This document shows, in pieces, positions 10,676-20,722 of a stretch of DNA of 64,000 nucleotides. Position 1 is the stretch's first letter, and the number at the start of each line of letters is the position of its first letter. The position numbers and the translations under genes are program-made. The notes below the pieces were generated by a model. It was not told where the DNA came from. It worked only from the letters and a program-made list of their open reading frames with translations, and ran no database searches. Origin of the DNA: Dendrolimus kikuchii (lineage: Eukaryota > Arthropoda > Insecta > Lepidoptera > Lasiocampidae); the NCBI GenBank assembly GCA_019925095.2, contig CM034391.1:27269051-27333050 (forward strand), read 5' to 3'.

Positions 10676-11489
10676 CGTTACCAACAAAAAGGTATTAAAT
10701 TAAATACAACTATAACTATGAAAAAGACTCAACTAGGCTTACTAAAATGCGCGTGTATCAAGTGCGACATCTGCTTGCTGCCTCTGGTGTTGGTACAGGA
10801 ACGCTTTCAGTTTACTTTTAAAAATATATGCGCTTCGAGCGGTTCTTATTGGTGGCGGAATATTGTTCCAGCACCTGGAAGCTGCCTTTAAAAGCCTTTA
10901 AAATTTAGAAAAAAAGAAATAAATATTATGTATTATGAAAATACAAACAAGTGTGTTAAATCGCATTCTGCTTTTACTTAGACCACTGCAAAGCAATCGT
11001 CACCTGATAAAAAAGCTTTTATTTTTTTATTTAAAAATTAAATTTAACACCTTTTCCCTTTCAGAGCAAAACAGCCACTGAAAGCTAAAGACTTCTCAGA
11101 TTTCGTGGTAGTTTTAGAATAATTTATTATAAAACATTGAACAGCAATGCATTAATAGTAGATTGTTACACGAGAGGTAAAAGTGACCTATTTAGGCATG
11201 AAATGGTTTGGCGCAGAAGCGTAGCCTAAATAGGTCTTTTACCCGAGGTAAAGGCGCCGTATTGCGATGCGATTTCGTCGTACGATGAAACCGGTTTAGA
11301 ATCACGTTTTGGAGCACTTGGAGCATTTGGAACAGAGATGCACAGTTTTGGCTATCGGGCAATATTTCTTTAATCGCAAATAACATTAAAACAACAATAT
11401 AAACAAAATGGCGGGCCGTCAAGCCAACGCCGAGCGCACACCGTGGTATCCCTCCTCCCGCTCCACTTGATCGGGCGAGCGGCGAGCGC
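10676..11489. other. spacer with a strong hairpin
   Basis: No gene recognised. 11185-11197 (GACCTATTTAGGC) and 11224-11236 are perfect inverted repeats with a 26-nt loop. The open frame at 10586-10891 begins inside SINE-A and is not a protein I recognise. Confidence 0.45.
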
Positions 11490-11750
11490 TATATTCTGAA
11501 AGTACGCTGCGAGTTGCGTGATCATACAGATGAAAACAGTAGTTTTCATCCCTGGGAAACTATTTTTCCTGCGGTCAATATTTTTTTTGAGTTTATGCCT
11601 TGGCAACTAGGCCTTTAAGACAGGCGCAATTGTATTGTAGGCTACAATCGACGCCATATAACGGAGTTATTGTGAAAACTCAAAAGGCCACATTTGACTT
11701 TACCGTTCACATTTCTCACAAAAACACATAATTACTACTCAAAAACTATC

Positions 11751-11755
11751 AATAT
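11751..11755. repeat. target-site duplication AATAT, left
   Basis: Matches 17878-17882. Five bases fits the BEL/Pao integrase habit. Confidence 0.85.
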
Positions 11756-12071
11756 TATTGGTGGCAGTTGCACCTCGGGTTTGTAAATGAAAATTCGACG
11801 TATTAATGGACTGTATGATTATTATTTATAAATGTACATTTAAAGAGTATAACAAAGAGAGTACAATATAGCTGAGTGGCTGAATTGATAATGTTTCTTG
11901 ATGTAGTAGTATCAGCAGTAGTCATTTTCAGTTTTTTCGGCCTCCTATACCCGCATTCCGTCCGACGCCTAGTTGCTAATCGCGCTAGCTATGGGCGTCG
12001 GCGGTATGCGGGGCGCGGAGTGTAGATGTGCTCCGGCGGGCGGGTCAGGGGGGTGCTCTCTGTCCGCAACA
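11756..12071 (-). repeat. BEL 3' LTR
   Basis: Reads TGTTGCGGACAG at its 5' end and CTGCCACCAATA at its 3' end on the minus strand. The ORF stop lies inside it, so the last 34 or so codons are LTR-encoded. Confidence 0.9.
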
Positions 12072-15000
12072 TCCTCCCCCCGGCGCAGATCCTCGAAGCC
12101 ATCTCTTCTCGTCAGGACGATGAGCCTCCTTACTGGTCTCCTGAAGATGCCTCCCCGCGTTCGCACGTCCGCGCTCCGTATTATGTTGTCCGGTCCGCGA
12201 TAAGTGCGCTCGATTTGACCCCGGGGCCATACGTTACGTGGCAACAGACCGTCCGCAATGATAACGACGTCTCCAACACGTATGCTTTCCTCACGTCGTC
12301 TTACGTCGTCCCTCGGTGCCAATGTAGGTAAGTACTCGCGTAGCCAACGAGTCCAGAACATGTCCGCTAAAGCTTGAGTGGCGATCCATGTCTTCCTGTC
12401 TGCTAACTCGTTCGTTCCCGTGATTGGCAAGCCCGTCGCCGACCCGATTAGAAAGTGGTTCGGGGTGAGCGCTTCGTCGTCTTCAGGGCTCACCGACACG
12501 TGAGTTAGCGGGCGCGAGTTTACGGTATGTTCTATTTCCGTGATGACAGTCGTAAGTGTTTCTTCTCTGGGAGCTTGTTCCGCCAATGTTGCGTGGAGTG
12601 CCGTCTTCACCGACCGAATTAACCGTTCCCAAGCTCCCCCCTGGTTCGGTGCGCCGGGATCGATGAAACGCCACGCTAAGTGTCTCCCTTTTACGTGATC
12701 TGGCATCTCTTCCTTCCATCTCGCGTACGCCGTTAGTAACTCTGTGTCCGCTCCATGGAAATTCGTTGCATTATCAGACCATATCACTTGAGGCCAGCCG
12801 CGTCGTGCTCCCATCCTTCTTAGGGCCATGATAGCAGAGTCTGTGCTAAGGCTTGCTATAAGTTCCATATGAATGGCACGAGTCACCATACATGTAAACA
12901 GCATTCCCCATCGTTTTTCTTTGCGACGTCCTATGGTCACCCATATGGGGCCAAAACAGTCAATTCCGCAATTGGTAAAAGGCCGTGCGTAGGCAGCTAG
13001 ACGGTCCTTTGGCAGGTTTCCTTTCACCGGTACTGTCGGCGCAGTCTTCTTCAAACGACAGACCGTACATTGCCGCAGGATGTTTCGCACCGTAGGTCGC
13101 ACTCGTAGCACCCAGTATTTTTGCCGGACGTTGTTTAAGACATGTTCTCTCCCTATGTGATGATGCTGTTCATGTTCACCTCTTATAATCAGCCGAGTGA
13201 GGTGATGTGACCCGTCTAAGATCGGTGGGTTGCCGGTAAGCTCGCGCAGGGTGGCCGCATTGATCCTGCCGTTTAGCTTTATTACCCCGTCCCCCCCGTA
13301 TTCGGGGTCGAGCTTATAAAGCCGGCTGTCACGTGACACACGTTCTCCTTTCTTCAAACGCTCGTAATCCTTCGGGAAGCTTTCCTGTTGCGCTTGACGA
13401 ATGAGTAAACGTTCAGCTCTCTCTATGTGTCGCGTTTCCATAGTGCGAGTCCTTCGTCTGCACTTGTCGATAAAGGCGAGCGCGTAGGCGGTCGCTCGTA
13501 GCAATTTTCCGTATGACGAAAATCTTGTGACGTCAACGAGTGGCTTTTCATCGGTCGTGTAAGTTACCACGACCTCGTCATCTTCGGTTTCCGTCGGTTC
13601 TTCTTTCGGCCAATTCGTCGGGGGTCCATGGAGAAATTCCGGGCCTTTAAACCAGCGGTCGTCCGTTTTCATACTCGAGACGTTAATCCTGGTTGCGTCG
13701 TCGGCGACGTTGTAACTTGTCGGCACCCATCGCCATTGCTCAGACTCGGTTATTTCGCCGATTTCGCTCAGTCTGTGTGCAACGTATGGGGTATATCGTA
13801 CCGAGTCGTTTCTTATCCAGTGAAGAACGGTCTTCGAGTCGCTCCAAAAGATGACGTCATAACGCTTGAAACTATGTTCCTTTTTTATTTCCGCCGCTAA
13901 CCTGGCTCCTATTAGCGCGGCTTGTAGCTCCATCCGCGGGATGCTTTGCGCCTTCATCGGGGCCACTTTCGCTTTTCCCGCGATTAAAGTGACGCCGACG
14001 TTCCCGTTGCGCTGCTCAAAGCGCCAGTAAGCCGCTGCTGCGTAGGCCTGTTCGCTGGCGTCCGTAAAGACGTGTAATTGCATGTTCACGACGTCTTTAT
14101 TCCATCCATGGCACCTTCTTTTCATCTTGCGCTCGTTCCTGCGCATACGGCGTGACGCCGCGTCGTAACTCGGCGGCGTAACGACTCCGTCTTGTTGCCA
14201 TGGCAGTCTGCATTCAATGAGACTGTTCATTTTTGTATCAACCTGGGCAAACTCGTTCTGTGCCCATATTACATTCGCTGTAGTTTCCGTCACGGTAATC
14301 TTTCCTTCCCGGAATCTGAACGGGAATCCGTGTACGGCGCCTAGTAAGTCTGGCCCATCCAGTAACGCATCGTTCATGCACACCCCGTTTGAACGGGCGG
14401 CAGCGTCAAATACCAGTCTCACTTTGTCAGGCTTATTCGGGTTCGTAACGGCGAAGTGAGGCATGTACCACATGCGTTGGTTTCCTTCGTGGCTTCGTTC
14501 GCAAGGCTCGGCGTATCCTTTTGCTAGTATCCTGTTGACCTGGGCTGTGTATGCTTGTTTAAACTGCGGCGATTTGTACATTGTGCACTCGATCCCGCAC
14601 AGACGACGCACTGCCATGTCGTAGCTCGGTAGCATGGTGACGTCATCGTTTCGCCAGGGCAGTCTAACTCCGAAGCGGCCGTTGATTTTCTTCACGGTTT
14701 CTGAAAATATTTTCAGCGCCCGTTGTTCTTCCGCTACAGGTTTCACCTTGTTCGATATACCGAGTGCGTCGATATCGAAATGAGACTTCACTATTTCGAA
14801 TAATTCGTCCTTTTCCCGCGGCTCTTTATCTTGCCACGTTCGGACGTGTAATACTGTGCCGTTTCCCGTCTTCACTGCTTTCCCGGGTGTGATGCCGTGT
14901 ACGGCCCACCCCATGAGTGTCAGGGAAGCGGCTGGTTGGCTCTTCTTTCCTGCCAACAGTTTTCTAGTCACGATCAGATGCCAGTTGTCAGCTCCAATCA

Positions 15001-17059
15001 ATACGCGTGGTTTAGCGTTCATAAAACACACATCGTCTGCATGAAGCGTCTTCAAATGGTGTAACTGTCGTATGACTTCAGACTTAACGGAGTGAGTTCC
15101 CAGTGCGAGTTTCGTCACGGTGCGCGCCTTGATAGGATGGTAGTGCGGTTGCGCTCTTCCGCGCACCGCGACGCTCACCATCCTACTTTCCGCTTCCCGC
15201 TGGCTCGACGTGATGCCGTGAATGTTCAATGGCCGCCTCGGGCCATCTGCCCCTAGCATCCCGGCTATCTCCTCGTCGACGAGCGTGATCGTGGACCCTT
15301 CATCCAGCAGCGCGTACGTGCTCACTTCCTTTCCGTTAAGCCCCTTGACGGTAATCGGACACACCTTCAATAACACTCTTCTCTCGGTGTTAGAATTGTG
15401 TGCCGATGCCGTCATGACCGACTCCTCTCTGTCGGCCGGTTGACTGACCGACTCCGCTCGGTCGATCGGTCCACTGACGGCTTCAGTTTCCCTTCGTTGG
15501 TGTAGAAGTGCGTGATGCGGCTCGCGGCATTCATTAACACCGCACTTCCTCGCCTTACAACGGAACCGTCTGTGTTTACTTAGTAGGCACAAAAAACATA
15601 TTCTCGTTTCCTTGGCCCACTCCCATCTGGCTGGCAACGACATCGAAGCCAGCTTGCCGCACTGCGTTGTCTGGTGCTCAGCTCCGCAACAGTAGCACAC
15701 GATCTTGGCTTCCGTTGTAGCATACACACGGCGACGCTCGTTCATCCTCGGCGGCTTCACTTTATTTTCTTTAGTGACGTTTACACTCGTCGTAGGCAGT
15801 GATGACGTCATGAAAGAATACTTCATTGCTCTGTCTGCTTCGCCCGTTAGAAATTTCGATAGTGTCATAATCTCCGGCTCGTCTCGGCTCGAGAATTCAT
15901 CTGCAAAGTCGCACCATTTCGTTCGTAGATGCGGGCTGAGCTTCTCGACGACTTGTCGTGTCAACATAGGGTTAAGTAAATATCCCTTGTTGTCGACACA
16001 CGAGATGACCGTCACTATATTCTGCAGTTTAGTGGCTAGGCTGTTGAGTTCGCTGGCAGACGAACCCGATCGTGGCAACTTCTTGATGTCTTCCAATGCG
16101 CGACTGATTATGATCTCTGGACGTCCATAGCAGCGCTCCAGCGTCTTCATAATGATCGCAGGGTCCACGGCGGTATACAGCAGGGCTGTCACGCACTCCC
16201 TTGCTTCGCCTTTAAGGCAAGTGCGTAGACGGCCTAAGTTCTCCGCAGGTGAAAATCCGTGTAAGCTCGTCGACTCGCGCATTGCAGCTTTAAACGGTAG
16301 CCACTCTCCCGGGGCCCCGCTAAAGGTAGGCAGCTCCTGGCACTGTCGCGGTGTCGGCCTGTTGCGTGTCATGCGCTCCAGTACGTCTGCTAGACGGTCG
16401 ATTCCACGATCCCTGGATCTGGTCGGCGTCGGCGATCTTGCGTTGCGCGGCGTTCTGAACGTCACACGAGCGGTCTGGTCGTTCGTTTCTGCAGACCGGT
16501 CCCGCGCCATTGGATACTCTTCCCTTGCTCTTCCCGCAGCGTCTAACGGTGGTCGCGGTCCGGCTCCTCTCGTTCCGGGCTCGGTCCTGTCGCCTGCGTT
16601 CGGCGACTCCCCCCGTATGCGGGTATTCTTCAACCACTCTGTTATATTTCTCTCTGTTTCCACCCCATCGTCTTCACACACGCTGTTCCCGTCTGTCTGC
16701 TCCTTGAGGGCGGCTATGTTCGCAGCGACCCTCTTCTTGATCAGCGACACTTGTAACCGGAGCTCCTCCCGACGGATTGCGGCGATTTGTTCTTCTGCTT
16801 CCAGTTCCACTTGCCTCACCAAGGTGGCGGCGCTGAGCTGCGAACGGTGCGATCGGACGGACGGTGATCGCGATTGGCGTTCAGTACGAATCGCGGTGTG
16901 TACTTGCGCGGTCGTCGTCTGTTGCATTCCGGGCGACGCGGGTCGCGATACGTTCGGCGCGGACGCGGACGCGGATATATGTACGGACGGCGACGCGGGG
17001 GGTTCTTGATACGCTCTCTGCACTCTGTCTTCGGCGGTCTTGCTCCTGGTGTTCGGCAT
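11969..17059 (-). CDS. BEL/Pao Gag-Pol polyprotein, RT core replaced
   Basis: A 1696-codon ORF from an ATG matching the start of the plus-strand copy. Order: basic N-terminal Gag; two zinc-knuckle-like Cys clusters (about residues 455-512); aspartic protease LLDEGST (D586); the N-terminal fragment of the RT region; RNase H-like segment (VFTDASEQAY, FWSDSKTVLHW); integrase with an HHCC zinc region and D1367, D1429, E1478. Residues 925-988 (bases 14096-14287) are a 64-residue block in place of the 254 residues that in the plus copy hold the palm and YMDD. That block resembles the LPW..PPSYD..RR segment found about 110-130 residues upstream, in a diverged version. The frame is kept and no stop is present. 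Without YMDD it cannot reverse transcribe itself; mobilisation in trans is inferred. Confidence 0.93.
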   Translation of the reverse strand: MPNTRSKTAEDRVQRAYQEPPASPSVHISASASAPNVSRPASPGMQQTTTAQVHTAIRTERQSRSPSVRSHRSQLSAATLVRQVELEAEEQIAAIRREELRLQVSLIKKRVAANIAALKEQTDGNSVCEDDGVETERNITEWLKNTRIRGESPNAGDRTEPGTRGAGPRPPLDAAGRAREEYPMARDRSAETNDQTARVTFRTPRNARSPTPTRSRDRGIDRLADVLERMTRNRPTPRQCQELPTFSGAPGEWLPFKAAMRESTSLHGFSPAENLGRLRTCLKGEARECVTALLYTAVDPAIIMKTLERCYGRPEIIISRALEDIKKLPRSGSSASELNSLATKLQNIVTVISCVDNKGYLLNPMLTRQVVEKLSPHLRTKWCDFADEFSSRDEPEIMTLSKFLTGEADRAMKYSFMTSSLPTTSVNVTKENKVKPPRMNERRRVYATTEAKIVCYCCGAEHQTTQCGKLASMSLPARWEWAKETRICFLCLLSKHRRFRCKARKCGVNECREPHHALLHQRRETEAVSGPIDRAESVSQPADREESVMTASAHNSNTERRVLLKVCPITVKGLNGKEVSTYALLDEGSTITLVDEEIAGMLGADGPRRPLNIHGITSSQREAESRMVSVAVRGRAQPHYHPIKARTVTKLALGTHSVKSEVIRQLHHLKTLHADDVCFMNAKPRVLIGADNWHLIVTRKLLAGKKSQPAASLTLMGWAVHGITPGKAVKTGNGTVLHVRTWQDKEPREKDELFEIVKSHFDIDALGISNKVKPVAEEQRALKIFSETVKKINGRFGVRLPWRNDDVTMLPSYDMAVRRLCGIECTMYKSPQFKQAYTAQVNRILAKGYAEPCERSHEGNQRMWYMPHFAVTNPNKPDKVRLVFDAAARSNGVCMNDALLDGPDLLGAVHGFPFRFREGKITVTETTANVIWAQNEFAQVDTKMNSLIECRLPWQQDGVVTPPSYDAASRRMRRNERKMKRRCHGWNKDVVNMQLHVFTDASEQAYAAAAYWRFEQRNGNVGVTLIAGKAKVAPMKAQSIPRMELQAALIGARLAAEIKKEHSFKRYDVIFWSDSKTVLHWIRNDSVRYTPYVAHRLSEIGEITESEQWRWVPTSYNVADDATRINVSSMKTDDRWFKGPEFLHGPPTNWPKEEPTETEDDEVVVTYTTDEKPLVDVTRFSSYGKLLRATAYALAFIDKCRRRTRTMETRHIERAERLLIRQAQQESFPKDYERLKKGERVSRDSRLYKLDPEYGGDGVIKLNGRINAATLRELTGNPPILDGSHHLTRLIIRGEHEQHHHIGREHVLNNVRQKYWVLRVRPTVRNILRQCTVCRLKKTAPTVPVKGNLPKDRLAAYARPFTNCGIDCFGPIWVTIGRRKEKRWGMLFTCMVTRAIHMELIASLSTDSAIMALRRMGARRGWPQVIWSDNATNFHGADTELLTAYARWKEEMPDHVKGRHLAWRFIDPGAPNQGGAWERLIRSVKTALHATLAEQAPREETLTTVITEIEHTVNSRPLTHVSVSPEDDEALTPNHFLIGSATGLPITGTNELADRKTWIATQALADMFWTRWLREYLPTLAPRDDVRRREESIRVGDVVIIADGLLPRNVWPRGQIERTYRGPDNIIRSADVRTRGGIFRRPVRRLIVLTRRDGFEDLRRGEDVADREHPPDPPAGAHLHSAPRIPPTPIASAISN
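14096..14287 (-). other. foreign in-frame block replacing the RT core
   Basis: The alignment of the two BEL ORFs breaks at residue 925 and resumes at residue 989 (residue 1179 in the plus copy). The 192-bp block contains LPWQQDGVVTPPSYDAASRR, clearly related to the pre-RT segment LPWRNDDVTMPPSYDMAVRR but not a simple duplication of it. The length difference of the ORFs (190 codons) equals 254 minus 64. Confidence 0.9.
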
Positions 17060-17537
17060 CTTCGGTCCTTGCCTTAGCCTAACACGTATGACCGACTACC
17101 CTGACCAGTGTGTATATATGTGTGTGTATAACCGACGATCCTAATTAACTACACTAAACACTAAACACTGAGACCTTTGACCGACCTAACTGGAAACAGC
17201 GCACCGTCTACGACTTTGTGAACTGGCCGTTTGGCACCGTTAGGTGGACAGTCACTCGGTCACGGTACGAAGTAACGTTATTCTTTCTTCCGGTCTTGAT
17301 CCTGCAGACGCGTAGCCTCGGCGTCCGGGGCAGGAACTCTTGGTCTCCTGGTACGTAGTCCGGCAGGAACTCTTGGTCTCCTAGTACGTAGTCCGGGCTG
17401 CCCACGATGATCTTCTATAATAATCTTCTTTTTTCTTTAGGGTGCCGCTACGAGACCGTATAGAGTTGGTCTTTCTTCTTTCTTGAGGTTTCGATGGAGC
17501 AAAAGACACTGCTCGTTTCTTCTTTGCGATTCTTCTA

Positions 17538-17555
17538 TCCGGCGGCGAAGTACCA
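17538..17555 (-). promoter_or_regulatory. candidate primer binding site
   Basis: Six bases downstream of the 5' LTR the minus strand reads TGGTACTTCGCCGCCGGA. TGG is the complement of a tRNA CCA end. I could not match the rest to a tRNA from memory. It is identical in the plus copy at 45363-45380. Confidence 0.6.
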
Positions 17556-17561
17556 AAAAAC

Positions 17562-17877
17562 TATTGGTGGCAGTTGCACCTCGGGTTTGTAAATGAAAAT
17601 TCGACGTATTAATGGACTGTATGATTATTATTTATAAATGTACATTTAAAGAGTATAACAAAGAGAGTACAATATAGCTGAGTGGCTGAATTGATAATGT
17701 TTCTTGATGTAGTAGTATCAGCAGTAGTCATTTTCAGTTTTTTCGGCCTCCTATACCCGCATTCCGTCCGACGCCTAGTTGCTAATCGCGCTAGCTATGG
17801 GCGTCGGCGGTATGCGGGGCGCGGAGTGTAGATGTGCTCCGGCGGGCGGGTCAGGGGGGTGCTCTCTGTCCGCAACA
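17562..17877 (-). repeat. BEL 5' LTR
   Basis: Appears identical to 11756-12071 over all 316 bp, implying very little time since integration. Confidence 0.9.
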
Positions 17878-17882
17878 AATAT
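17878..17882. repeat. target-site duplication AATAT, right
   Basis: Pairs with 11751-11755. The host repeat resumes with CCTACAACTATTGTTC. Confidence 0.85.
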
Positions 17883-18107
17883 CCTACAACTATTGTTCAT
17901 TTTAGAGTAATTTTACACATTTTTAGAAAATAAAACTGCAGAGCACAACATCCCCTTTCAGTTCCCGCCAAAAACTCTCAAAACATAAACTATGCGGACC
18001 ATAGATGATAGACGCGACTCATGTTCCAACTTTTTTACAGCCAGTGTTAAATCGCGGTATAAATTATAATAAAAAATATCAACTATTTTGTAACATCATT
18101 TTATATG

Positions 18108-18149
18108 CGCATCGTATTGATCGGACGCTCGTCCGATCAATACGATGCG
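18108..18149. repeat. perfect 20-bp inverted repeat, 2-nt spacer
   Basis: CGCATCGTATTGATCGGACG, then CT, then its exact reverse complement. It lies just inside the left arm of the TIR element. A cruciform or hairpin is possible; function unknown. Confidence 0.9.
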
Positions 18150-18229
18150 TCGATGGTCGCGCAATGAAAACTAGACAATTTGATCGCATCGCATGATCGC
18201 GCGACCTTCAATAAGACATTCAGTAGTTA

Positions 18230-18555
18230 TTTTTTTTTTTTTTTTTTTTTTATTGCAGGAGCTCAGCAGACAGGCAGACAGCCCACTTGATGGAAAGCGG
18301 TTACCATCGCCTATGGACATTTGCAACACCAAAGGTGCTACAAATGCACTGCTGCTCTCTTAAGGGAGACTGGAACCGGGTCACTAATGCCGGAACACAA
18401 CTCAAGGTTGTTATGGCGACATACTTTAGACCAGGGGTGGTAGCCATCCAGTCGGGCAAATGCCCTACCACCTGGCTGTGGGTTGTTTTGTCGCCTCTTA
18501 CGACAGGCCGCCCGGCCGCAGGAAAGTGTATTCTTTCTCCGTTCCTGCACGGATA
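18230..18555 (-). mobile_element. SINE-A copy 4, full length
   Basis: Complete from CGTGCAGGAACGG to CTGCAATA, with a long A tail (T run 18230-18252). A good reference copy. Inserted in the core of the TIR element. Confidence 0.9.
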
Positions 18556-19430
18556 ACATGATACGGTTATCAGTATGTTTAAACGCAGGGTCGTACGATC
18601 ATTTTTTGATCGCATCGCAACAATCACGCGAGCGATGACAATAGGACGGCGCCTAATAGGCTGCTTATCATATTGAATATGAGAAAAATAAATAAAAACT
18701 GATTAGATAAACAAACTACTACTTCTCTAATGAAATCGGGCGTTAATTCCATATTTAAATCTGATGGAACTGATTTAATATGTCACAAGTGAAACGTCAA
18801 GTAAATTTATTTTTCAACACACTTGCTCATAAAGTGGCTCTATGGTCACCGCAATTAGGCACAGAATGACACCCATAACCAAACTGTGAGAAAAAAACAT
18901 TATAACTCACTAGTGAGTTATAGATTTTTTTTTAATTTTATTGGTTGAGTTGCTTTGTTCTTAAAAAAGTTTTTATTCAAAAAAAAAAGAACGTGTTCTA
19001 TAGAACAAATAAATTAATGTTCCTATTGCTTGCTCATTTCATGCAACTTCTTATTTAAATAGATAATTTTAACTCGTACGTGTTTAATAAATAAAACTTT
19101 CACTCATATATAACTTTTTTTTATCTACTAAATAAAATGAGTTTTTATTGTTATTTTATTCACAAGTGTGTTGAAAAACGTCGTATGATACACGTGTGTA
19201 TTGATGATTACCGTCCTCGGCTCTCTTAAGACCCTCGCCTACGGCTCGAGTCTCAATGGCGCCTCGGCGGTAATCACCAATGTTACACACTAGTACCATA
19301 ATGTACTATTTCTGTGGCATTCAACCAGCCAGTATTTTTTTGTCACTGATAATAGTAGATATTTAGCTCAAATTTATGTAAATTATATAAATATTTAGTG
19401 AAAAGCAATTTATAAATATAAAATGATGTT
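18556..19430. other. TIR-element core with nested inverted repeats
   Basis: No ORF. TTTTTCAACACACTTG at 18810-18825 is inverted at 19163-19178, bounding about 370 bp like a nested MITE. Inside are a 22-bp perfect palindrome (18901-18922) and TGTTCTATAGAACA (18994-19007). 19208-19290 has an inverted pair around TGATTACCG. 18560-18650 repeats GATCGCATCGCA words. Confidence 0.55.
18901..18922. repeat. 22-bp perfect palindrome
   Basis: The arm TATAACTCACT is followed at once by its reverse complement, with no spacer. It sits near the middle of the nested inverted repeat at 18810-19178. Confidence 0.9.
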
Positions 19431-19547
19431 ACAAAATTGTTGATATTTTTTTTATTATAATTTATACCGCGATTTAACACTGGCTGTAAAAAAGTTGGAA
19501 CATGAGTCGCGTGTATCATCTATGGTCCGCATAATTTTTAAATATAT

Positions 19548-20473
19548 TGGCGGAGTTTTTGGCGGGAACTGAAAGGAGAGGTTGTGCTGTGCAGTTTTAT
19601 TTTCTAAAAATGTGTATAATTACTCTAAAATGAACAATAGTTGTAAGATATTGATAGTTTTTGAGTAGTAATTATGTGTTTTGTGAGAAATGTGAACTGT
19701 GTAGTCAAATGTGGCCTTTCTAGTTTTCACAAGAACTCCATTGAATGGTGTGGATTGTAGCCTACAATACAACTGCTCCTGGCTTAAAGGCCTAGTTGCC
19801 AAGCCATAAACTTAAAAAAATACCATACCTGAGTTTTTGGCGGGAACTGAAAGAAGATGTTGTGCTGTGCAGTTTTATTTTCTAAAAATGTGTAAAATTA
19901 ATCTAAAATGAACAATAGTTGTAGGATATTGATAGATATTGAGTAGTAATTATGTGTTTTGTGAGAAATGTGAACTGTAAAGTCAAATGTGACCTTTTGA
20001 GTTGTCACAAGAACTCCGTTGAATGGCACTAGCTGATTACCTACAGTTCAGCTGTGCTACACATACGCTTAAGAAAATGAAGAAACTATATTGTAAACTA
20101 AGATCTGGCTTAAAGGCCTAGCTGCCAAGCCATAAACTTAAATAACACTTAAATATTTTGAGAAATTTGGCGGGAACTGAAAGGAAATGTTGTGTTTTGC
20201 AGTTTTATTTTCTAAAAATGTGTAAAATTACTCTAAAATGAACAATAGTTGTAGGATATTGATCGTTTTTGAGTAGTAATTATATGTTTTGTGAGAAATA
20301 TGAACTGTAAAGTCAAATGTGGCCTTTTGAGTGGTCACAAGAACGCCGTTGAATGGCACCAGCTGATAACCTAACGTTCAGCTGAGCTATACATAGGCTT
20401 AAGAAAATGAAGAAACTATATTGTAAATGTAAACTAAGATCTAGCTTAAAGGCCTAGCTGCCAAGCCATAAAC
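19548..20473 (-). repeat. three tandem ~310-bp units of the TIR element arm
   Basis: Units start at about 19553, 19836 and 20167 with TTTGGCGGGAACTGAAAG, then AATGAACAATAGTTGTA, then GAGTAGTAATTAT, and end at GCCAAGCCATAAAC. The first unit is shorter (it lacks the AAATGAAGAAACTATATTG stretch). Units 2 and 3 are closer to each other. The left arm holds one inverted unit split by the BEL insertion. Confidence 0.8.
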
Positions 20474-20478
20474 CTATT

Positions 20479-20722
20479 CTTTTTTATTTTTTTTTTATTG
20501 CAGGAGATCAGCAGACAGGCAGACGGTCCGCTTGATGGAAAGTGGTTACCATCGCCTATGGACATTTGCAACACCACAATTGCTACAAATGCGCTGCTGC
20601 TCTCTTAAGAGAAACTGGAACCTGGTCACTAATGCCGGAACACAACTCAAGGTTGTTATGGCGACATACTTTAGACCAGGGGTGGTGGCCATCCAGTCGG
20701 GCGAATGCCCTACCACCTGGCA
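20479..20722 (-). mobile_element. SINE-A short form, copy 5
   Basis: Starts (minus strand) exactly at TGCCAGGTGGTAGGG, without the 5' 90 bp of the long form. The same start is seen in the copies at 34079 and 39102. Confidence 0.85.

Larger units (their letters stand above)
11756..17877 (-). mobile_element. BEL/Pao LTR retrotransposon, RT-deleted copy
   Basis: 6122 bp. The LTRs at 11756-12071 and 17562-17877 appear identical base for base. The 5-bp target duplication AATAT flanks it (11751-11755 and 17878-17882). The empty site is visible in the tandem units at 19640-20260, which read AGGATATTGATAG uninterrupted at the insertion point. These three facts show a recent, clean integration into the host TIR element. 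The internal ORF is open throughout but lacks the RT core. Confidence 0.93.

Noticed and set aside
14096..14287. RT loss in the minus BEL as a simple frameshift or deletion
   Set aside because: The frame continues through a 64-residue block that aligns to another part of BEL proteins, and the lengths balance exactly. It is a replacement, not a deletion alone.
16152..17009. 285-codon plus-strand ORF opposite BEL Gag (also 45909-46766)
   Set aside because: Antisense shadow of a GC-rich Gag region, identical in both copies because the copies are nearly identical. No independent motif.
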